A DNA stretch of 64,000 bases from Canna indica. Taxonomy: Eukaryota > Streptophyta > Magnoliopsida > Zingiberales > Cannaceae. The stretch is taken from the NCBI GenBank assembly GCA_034359265.1, contig CP136891.1, positions 45,438,001-45,502,000 of the forward strand, read 5' to 3'. A program made the position numbers and the translations under genes. The notes under the pieces are model-generated. The model was not told where the DNA came from, did no database searches, and saw only the letters and a list, made by a program, of their open reading frames with translations. This document shows positions 56,812 through 64,000 of the stretch, piece after piece (within the stretch, counting starts at the first letter, position 1; every line of letters starts with the position of its first letter).

Positions 56812-58100
56812 CCGGCAACATCAGGAACAATACCCAGCTCAGAGATGAACATCTTTATCCACACTCCTTCCTTAACGGCTTCGTTTACAGCGATGTACTC
56901 AGCTTCTGTCATCGAGTCGGCCACAGTACCTTGCTTGGAACTTTTCCAACATACTGCACCACCATTTAGAGTAAATACATACCCAGAAATGGATTTAATG
57001 TCATTCGGGTCCGATTGGAAGCTAGAATCTATGTAGTCATCCAGTTTAAAATCTGACCCACCATAAATCAGGAGAACATCTTTAGTCCTTCTTAAGTACT
57101 TAGGAATATTCTTTATGGCTTTCCAATGTTCCTCTCCAGGATCTGCCTGAAATCTGCTAGTTACCCCTAGGGCATAAGCGACATCAGGCCGAGTACAAAG
57201 CATTGCATACATGATGGATCCTACTGCCGAAATATAAGGGATCTCGCTCATCCTTTTTCTCTCCTCAGGTGTCTTAGGAGACATCTTCTTGGAAAGAGTG
57301 ATGACATGACTCATAGACAAGTAACCTCTTTTACTGCCTTCCATGCTAAATCTTTTTAGCACGGTATCAATATACCGAGAATGGGATAATCCAAGCATCC
57401 TTCTAGACCTATCCCTATAGATCTTAATGCCGAGTACATAGGATGCTTCACCCAAGTCTTTCATGGAGAAGTTTTTGGATAACCATGCTTTCACTAACTA
57501 TAGCAGATGAACATCATTCCCCATGAGCAGTATGTCATCTACATACAACACAATAAACACAACGTCGCTCCCACTAACCTTTTTGTAGACACAAGGTTCG
57601 TCTACATTTTTGATAAAAACAAACTCTTTGACTATCTCATCAAAACGGATGTTCCAACTCCTCGAGGCTTGCTTGAGTCCATAAATGGACCTTTGCAATT
57701 TGCATACCTTCTCAGGTCCTACCGGAGACACGAATTCTTCTGGTGGGTCATATAGACCTCTTCCTCAAATTCACCATTTAGGAATGCAATCTTGACATCC
57801 ATTTGCCAGATCTCATAGTCATGATATGCAACAATAGCTAGCATTATCCTAATGGACTTAAGCATGGCTACAAGAGAAAAAGTTTCATCACAGTCAACAC
57901 CTTGCCTTTAGGTGAAACCTTTTTGCAACCAACCTGGCCTTATAGGTCTCTACCTTGCCATCTACTCTGATCTTTCTTTCAAATATCCACTTACACCCTA
58001 TAGGAGTGACTCCTTTAGGTAAGTCAACCAAAGTCCAAACTTGGTTGGTGAACATCGAGTCCATTTTGGATTTTATTGCTTCCTGTCATTGTTTGCAATC
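56812..58100 (-). pseudogene. family B copia reverse transcriptase and RNase H, 3' truncated
   Basis: WIFKRKIRVDGKVETYKARL (about 57970) starts the RT. After stops come KVCKLQRSIYGLKQASRSWN and VFIVLYVDDILLMGND with the catalytic YVDD (57498-57731). The frame 57494-56748 carries FSMKDLGEASYVLGIKIYRD, ISAVGSIMYAMLCTRPDVAY and TVADSMTEAEYIAVNEAVKE (RNase H), and stops matching at PDVAGPVP, where unrelated sequence begins. Motif spacing and wording fit the Tork lineage of Ty1/copia. The YVDD is intact, but at least one stop separates the palm from the rest, and the C-terminus and 3' LTR are missing. Confidence 0.82.
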
Positions 58101-58285
58101 AACATCCTTGATTGATTGATCATAGGATTGCATATCAACGTCTTCCTGGTCATTTTCAATTGTTAGAAAGAATTATCAGGTTGTCGACGCAATCTCCCTG
58201 ATCTACGAAGAGTGTTGGAAGGTAGTGATTTTGTGACTGGTTCAACCTGTGGACTATCCACCGGTTGTTGCAATTCGGTCTATGG

Positions 58286-59172
58286 TTATTGATCTTCATC
58301 AAGTTTAACATTTCTTCCACTCCCACTTTCCTCGATAAACTCTTTTTCTAAGAAAGTGACATGCCTACTAACAAACACCTTTTGTTTAGTTGGTGAGTAA
58401 AAGTAATGCCCTAAACTCTCTTTAGGGTCTCCGACAAACCTGCACCTGGTTGATTTAGCATAAAGTTTATCTGACTCCAAATTTTTTACGTATGCATGAC
58501 AACCCCAAATCTTGAGATGCCTCAGACTTGGTTTCTTGCTACTCCATATCTCATATGGTGTACTAGAGACAAATTTTGTGGGAACCTTATTAAGAAGGTA
58601 GATAACGTTTTCTAGTGCATATCCCCAAAAAGAAATCGAGAGATCTGTAAAGCAAAGCATGAATCACATCATATCTAGCAATGTGCAATTCCTCCTTTCA
58701 AACACTCCATTATGCTGTGGTGTGCCAGGAGGAGTCCATTCGGAGACAATCCCATTGTCCTTGAGATAACTTAAGAACTCAGTGGATAGGTATTCACCAC
58801 CTCGATCTGAAGAGTTTTAATACTTTTCCCTATTTGTTTCTCAACCTTAGCCCTATACTCTTTGAACCTTTCAAAAGCATCAGACTTATGTCTCAACAAG
58901 TAGATATATCCAAACATCGATGCATCGTCTGTAAACGTGATGAAGTAGGAATACCCACCTCTGGCTTGAGTTGTCATCGATCCACACACATCTATGTGAA
59001 CCAACTCTAACAACTCAACGACCCTCTCACTCTGACCAGTGAAGGAGGACTTGGTCATTTTTTCCTTGAGACAGGATTCACAAGTTGGCATCGATTCAAA
59101 ATCGAATGGGTCAAATAACCCATCTTTGTACAACTTGTTGATCCGATTCTCATTAATATTACTGAGTCTCAA
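58286..59172 (-). pseudogene. family B copia integrase
   Basis: The frame 59172-58771 begins with the GAG-pre-integrase segment HLRLSNINENRINKLYKDGL and TCESCLKEKMTKSSFTG, then the core HIDVCGSMTTQARGGYSYFI and FTDDASMFGYIYLLRHKSDA. The next part is shifted, but GIVSEWTPPGTPQHNGVFER is readable at about 58700-58755. The frame 58660-58286 gives FWGYALENVIYLLNKVPTKF, PYEIWSSKKPSLRHLKIWGC and the C-terminal ends. Frameshift and stop separate the two halves. Confidence 0.8.
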
Positions 59173-59384
59173 ATGTCAAAGATAGGTGAGGTTTAAATTA
59201 TCTCTTCCTCTTTTGTGCGTTTCAACATGAAAAAAAATATCAATTACATCTAAGACCATTAAACCATTCGAAATGTGTCCAGTTCTATATAACTCATCAA
59301 AATGATATATGTGGCAACAATTGCCCTTTAAAGATATTTCATGACCTTGTTCAAGTAATAAGGGAACAAAAATAATATTCATTA

Positions 59385-60468
59385 TTAAAATTGGAACGTA
59401 ATAACAATTATTTAATTCTAAGGTCTTGCCAGAAGGCAGACATAAACAATAGGTTCTTACGACTCAAGCTGCAACTCTGGCGCCATTGCCTACCTGGAGG
59501 TCGTAGTCGCCCTTGTTCAGCATTCTACTTATTCTCAACCTTTACAATGAGTTGCAAATGTGAGAACCACAACCAGTATCTAATACCCATGTAGTAGAAT
59601 TATGTAATAATAAATTTATTTCAATAACAAACACACTTGAGAATAGGGCTTCAAAAGCCCTCTTCTGCCTTACTTCTGTAATGTACTCCTTGTAGTTGCG
59701 CTTCTTGTGACCATCTTTACCACAATGGAAATAGGTGCCTTTAGAAGCAGTCTTTTCCTTTTTCTTGATTTCCTTCTTAGGTTTCACAGCTTTGTTTTTA
59801 GCTTTGTTCTTAACAGAGCGCTTCTTCACCTTTTTCGGGGCACTACCCACTAACAAGACTTTGTTCTTTTCCTTTAGAAGGTAGGACTCAACATTCTTCA
59901 GCATATTAAGGAGCTCGGGAAGTGAGGCATCCAGCTTGTTCATGTGGTAGTTGATTATAAACTGTGAAAATGACCTTGGGAGGGATTGGAGTATTAAGTT
60001 CTGACTTAGCCCCTTATCAAAGCTTAGACCCAATTTCTCTAACCTCTCGATCAAATCGATTAGTTTGAGGACATGGGTTTCAACAGGGGTCCCTGTCGTC
60101 ATCTTGGCCTCGAAGAGTTGCTTTGACAGCTCAAACCTAGCAGTCCAACTCTCTTCACCATACAACTCCTTGAGGTTAGAGAGGATGGCCGTAGCATCCA
60201 TCTTTTCATGTTGTCACTGCAACACATCGGACATAGAGGCGAGCATAATGCACTGAACAGTAGTGTTGTCATCTTGCCACTTCTTGTAAGTGGCCCTTAC
60301 TTCCTCGGTAGCCCTTTGGGTAGGCGCATGCGGTGGCCGGTCATCAAGGACATAGGAGAGACACTCCTAGGTGAGGACAATCCTCAAATTTCGTAACCAA
60401 TTGATGTAGTTTGTTCTAGTGAGTTTATTAGCATCAAGAATGCTACGTAATGACAGTGTGTTTGACAT
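59385..60468 (-). pseudogene. family B copia gag and protease
   Basis: The ATG is at 60468 (MSNTLSLRSILDANKLTRTN). Two stops precede the long frame 60201-59542: MDATAILSNLKELYGEESWT, SKQLFEAKMTTGTPVETHVL and NLILQSLPRSFSQFIINYHM, the UBN2-type gag domain. The zinc knuckle reads YFHCGKDGHKKRNY, with tyrosine at the first and last cysteine positions. Protease follows with WVLDTGCGSHICNSL, keeping the DTG triad, then NGARVAA and LELNNCYYVP to about 59385. Confidence 0.8.
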
Positions 60469-61951
60469 GATGACGATGATATGCTAGAAGCAAAAGGAAA
60501 GACATGTATAAGCTATCATTTTACATGCATGATCAATGAGGTCTTTTAATTAATCATGTCTCTCATTAATTTTCGCGGTTCCATAATACCCTCCGGTTTG
60601 GAAGCGGGAAGACCTAGTTGGTAGACTTCCTTAGGGGAAAGATGGAACCCCACTTTTCCTACTTGGGTCTCGCGTGTAAAACGAAAAACCCTAATAAGTC
60701 TATGGGTAGATAACTCTTTACCGATCACATTACTATGTGACTTCCATATGTTTTTGCCTCTAGGGCAACCAAGGCCTTGTGTGTGCACAACAAACCAAGG
60801 AGCCCTAGTTGAGTCGGACCCATCATTCGAATGCCCTAGCAAGAAAACAACCACCCTTGAGTGTAGCTCAACAAGGTAAGTCATGTTCAAGCCGGTAGCA
60901 GAGACACAAAAGGGATATGTGCCATATGAGGTGCAATGTGTCTATTAGCACAAAAGGCCTTGTGTGTGCACAACAAACCCGTTGTGACAATAGACACACT
61001 TGTCCCTCATATCGATGGAAGGCGTGACCGATATTCTTATAATATCTTAGCCATTCGGACTCAATATTATTGGAGGGTTTCTTCATGCAATTATAATTAT
61101 TTAAGCTATCAACAATTGAAGCAAAAGTAATAAATAAAAGCATAAAGTAAATAAGGATGATTATGGATGTTCTATGGGTTCCACCCGAGCCACCGGGCGA
61201 ACCAAGGCCATCATCCAAGGGTTTTTAAGGAGCTCCATCTCGCCCAGGGGCTGCCCAAAACCATCTTGTAGGTTGCCAGTTCCATCAGTGCCTTCCCGGG
61301 GTTCTAGTCATCATCAACATGGCGCCGAACACCTCCTCTCCGCGCGTGCGCACCAAAACGGGGCAGCAAGCGTGCTCGTTGAGAATCTACCCCTAAACTT
61401 CTAATTTTAAAAAACTAAAACAACCTATGGGGAAAGGTTTAAGGAGAGGGAGAAGTGAATTACAATCAGAATTCCTAAGAGGAAGGCAGAGGTACACAGG
61501 CCCTATTTAAAAATCACAATATTGAAATTTCATAAATTTATAAGCAATTATCACAATCACGTTTTACACACAGTCACATGCATATAGGGCTCATCCGTAA
61601 TCAACCTTTCATGCATCACATCATATATGAAAAAGATAGGAAAAAATAGAATCTGAAATCGCGCAAATCCGATCATGTTTCCACCCAAAATGGTCCAAAC
61701 TACAAATGCTGAATTTTTTCGGTTCTCAGGGCTGGTCAACCATGAACCCATGGGATTTTTTAGTTTAAATTCTGTCTCAAATCAATATGGATAGTAGGCT
61801 TCCACCTCGATTCATCATATGAACCGTGGTGCCAAGAAAATGACTCAAAAACCTCCAAAATCCAAAACCGGGCTGCATGACGTTTAGGGAGCGAACGGTT
61901 CGTAAACGTGACCAAAATGCAAAATAAAAATTTCAAAATTTTGCTAAAGGT
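60469..61951 (-). other. leader of the family B copia element
   Basis: Non-coding leader between the primer site and gag. A 26-bp direct repeat starting AAGGCCTTGTGTGTGCAC occurs at 60771-60796 and 60954-60979. Short open frames at 60546-61404 and 61557-62026 show no family character. Confidence 0.55.
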
Positions 61952-61964
61952 GGCTCTGATACCA
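61952..61964 (-). promoter_or_regulatory. primer-binding site of the family B copia element
   Basis: GGCTCTGATACCA is the complement of TGGTATCAGAGCC, the usual tRNA-Met primer site in plant LTR elements. It lies two bases from the LTR end at 61966 and fixes the element's orientation. Confidence 0.9.
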
Positions 61965-61965
61965 C

Positions 61966-62397
61966 TGTTGGGATGGGAATAAGAAATGTAGTGGAAATAG
62001 AGATTTAAACATTCTAAATATCCCAAAACAACTATCTACTTTAGCAATAATTAAGGAATTCAATCTACGAGTAGAAGGGGGAAGGTATACCTTATACCGC
62101 AGTTGAATAGGGTGCTCCTATTCCTGTATCAAGACGCACACACGCACGCCCTCCAATAGTCCACACCAGGTGCCTCGCAACAAAGGGGCAGCGAACAACC
62201 GGACTCGTCGTGGCTCAACGGAGACGCTTTCTCAAACCCTGAAACATCAAGAGCTAGGCCAGCCCTTCCACCAAGAACCGAGCTCCAAAATGAGAGAAAG
62301 AGGAGATGAGAAAATAACGGAACGAGGAGGTAGATCAAAGAATACCTCGCTATCTTTCTTCGGAATCCTCCAAGTGGATGAAGTAGGCGGCACACCC
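61966..62397 (-). mobile_element. family B copia 5' LTR, interrupted
   Basis: It starts TGTTGGGATGGGAATAAG and matches the reverse complement of the last part of B1 (3400-3596 plus 5262-5493). It is cut at 62397 by insertion of family A element A8, and the rest of the LTR lies beyond the window. Confidence 0.85.
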
Positions 62398-64000
62398 TGT
62401 TGGTGAAATGGCCTACACTAGAGGGGGGATGAATAGTGTGTTATCTAATCTTTTTATTTAAATCCGGTTTATCGATTTTAATCATTTTCTTAGGCAAAAC
62501 ACAATATGAGATAATTACGTGTGTCAGCAAATAATAAGGCAATTAAACAAACACAAGAGAGACAATGTTAATACAATGATTTATAGTGGTTCGGCCCCAA
62601 TGCCTACTCCACTATCTAAGAACCCCGCTTAGGATTTCCAAACTAGTTTAACTTATATATGAACCATGCATATAGATAGGGGGAGTTCCATTATGTAGAT
62701 ATGCAAGTTGATATATAAGTTAATAACTTTAAAACATAAATGTTATATAAGGATTATCCCTCATCTGGATTCAATAAAAATATCTAAAAAATCAAAATCC
62801 TTAAGAATCAAAATCTAGTTTTTGGGGTCTAGTACAAATTTTCCAAAAATGAAAGTTTTCTAATTTTTCGGGTCAAGAATGGGTAGGCTAAAGACTTCCA
62901 AAAAATTCTTAAAAATATCTCGTTATCTAATTTCTACCCAAGGAACAATTACCGCCATTTTTTATGTCAAGAAACTATCTAGGTCATATAGCCCTCCAAT
63001 GAGCTCCCTAGGCTTATTGAATTTCAGGGCGGTTCTGGGTTTTCATGTTTTGAGGTTCGGGTTAGGTTTTTGGGTTCTTATGCATCATAAAGAGGATTTA
63101 CAATATAAACTAGACACCCTAAACCTAAACTCCCCTTCTCGAAGATTCCTGAGCGCCGACGAGCGTCCTTGCCGATTTCTTCGATTTCTTCGATCGGGGA
63201 CGTCGTGCGCTAACCGATATGGAACCGAAAATATATCTCATTGAAACATTAGTTCCATGTTTGTTATTTTCAAAATCAAGTTTAAGACCAAGGTTGAAAA
63301 CCTTAAGCCAACACAAACATCCTCAAGAAAATATATCATTTAAGTACAAAGTATATCAAACAAGGGATTTCTCCCCCTATCAACTTGCATATCTACATAA
63401 TGGAACTCCCCCTATCTATATGCATGGTTTTCCTATATATTTTTTCCCTTTTTCCCTATATTTTTCTTCCCCTTTAGACATCAATCAAAAAGGGCTAGAA
63501 AAATCAACTATGGTCAAGGTTGGGACTTGAAAACTAGTTTTCATGAAAACTAAGCCAACCAACTCAAGGGACGAAAACAACATAACCATTCTGAGACAAA
63601 TCAATACATGATATCAAAGAATTCTAAGTCTAGTATTCATGTATCAAGCTCAAGTAATAATATTTTCATGTATCGGTCAACATATCAAAAACCATTTTAG
63701 AAATGATTTTTCATGAGTCAAAATGAGAGCGATACCAAAAAATGAATTCAAAACATCATACTTGAAGTCTCATTTGAAGATTGGACCAAAAATTAAAGTA
63801 TCGGAAAAAAATGAACATTTGGGAAGAACGATATTTTAAAGTTTTTAAATCCAATTTCAAAAATCCATATCAAATCATATTCTTACTGAAAATTTTTGAA
63901 ATTTTTATAGAAGAAACTAGATTTTTCAGAGAACATGCAGTTTCTAGAATCATCCAAAAATCAATTTTCTAAAAATAACTGAAATCTAGTGGCATTTTTG
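62398..64000 (-). mobile_element. family A element (A8), 3' LTR and part of the interior, runs off the window
   Basis: The LTR is 62398-63313 (TGTTGGTGAAATGGCC...AAGCCAACA). It is shorter than others because the stretch holding the GATC/TCGA cluster and TATA box is missing. At that point sits a 49-bp perfect inverted copy (62662-62710) of interior sequence 63381-63429. After the LTR, interior DNA colinear with A5 (about 37445 on) follows, but the polypurine tract next to the LTR is deleted. No coding sequence is visible to 64000. Confidence 0.8.

Overview
This window is nuclear DNA of a flowering plant. It holds spliced genes with GT-AG introns, plant-type LTR retrotransposons with a tRNA-Met-type primer site (TGGTATCAGAGC), CACTA, hAT-like and foldback elements, and a badnavirus-like insertion. 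The GC-rich first exon of the one host gene would fit a monocot, but the species cannot be named from the sequence. No rRNA, tRNA gene, CRISPR array or bacterial gene was seen.

The only convincing host gene is a seven-exon CCHC zinc-knuckle protein at 14230-16849 (+), about 472 aa, resembling the AIR1/AIR2/ZCCHC7 type of RNA-surveillance protein. Almost everything else is nested transposable elements. I name the families locally. A is a gag-only, SIRE-like copia derivative (TR-GAG type): complete copies at 36132-41771 and 44592-50428, one running off the right end from 62398, plus solo or partial LTRs at 3597-5261, 5549-6085, 7670-9432, 21525-22577 and 44364-44591/50429-50870. B is a Tork-like copia: degenerate body 56812-61965 with its 5' LTR at 61966-62397, and LTR copies at 1516-5493 and 21463-24925. 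C is a Tat-like gypsy with gag and protease but no reverse transcriptase: C1 is split over 6086-13285 and C2 lies at 50871-56811. D is an old SIRE-like copia tail at 27005-27832. T is a family of very long gypsy-type LTRs (10159-12886, 19376-21342, 28386-29904, 30518-42665, 32275-35830).

The insertion order can be read from target-site duplications. C1 was hit by an A solo LTR (TSD AGTTT) and a T solo LTR (TSD GTCAG). A CACTA element was hit by a T solo LTR at 30518-42665 (TSD GCGGG). That LTR was then hit by another T solo LTR (32275-35830, TSD AAAAC/ATAAC) and by a complete A element (TSD GAACA). Inside the 32275-35830 LTR sit two oppositely oriented badnavirus-like fragments (about 34005-34993), an endogenous pararetrovirus relic with very few breaks.

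The left end (1-1501) is a CACTA terminus. The region 13290-18740 is gene space plus AT-rich flank. 18749-25612 and 25613-28385 are AT-rich with MITEs and fossil copia. 28386-43440 is the deepest nest. 43441-56811 holds A6 and C2, and 56812-64000 holds the B copia and the start of another A element.
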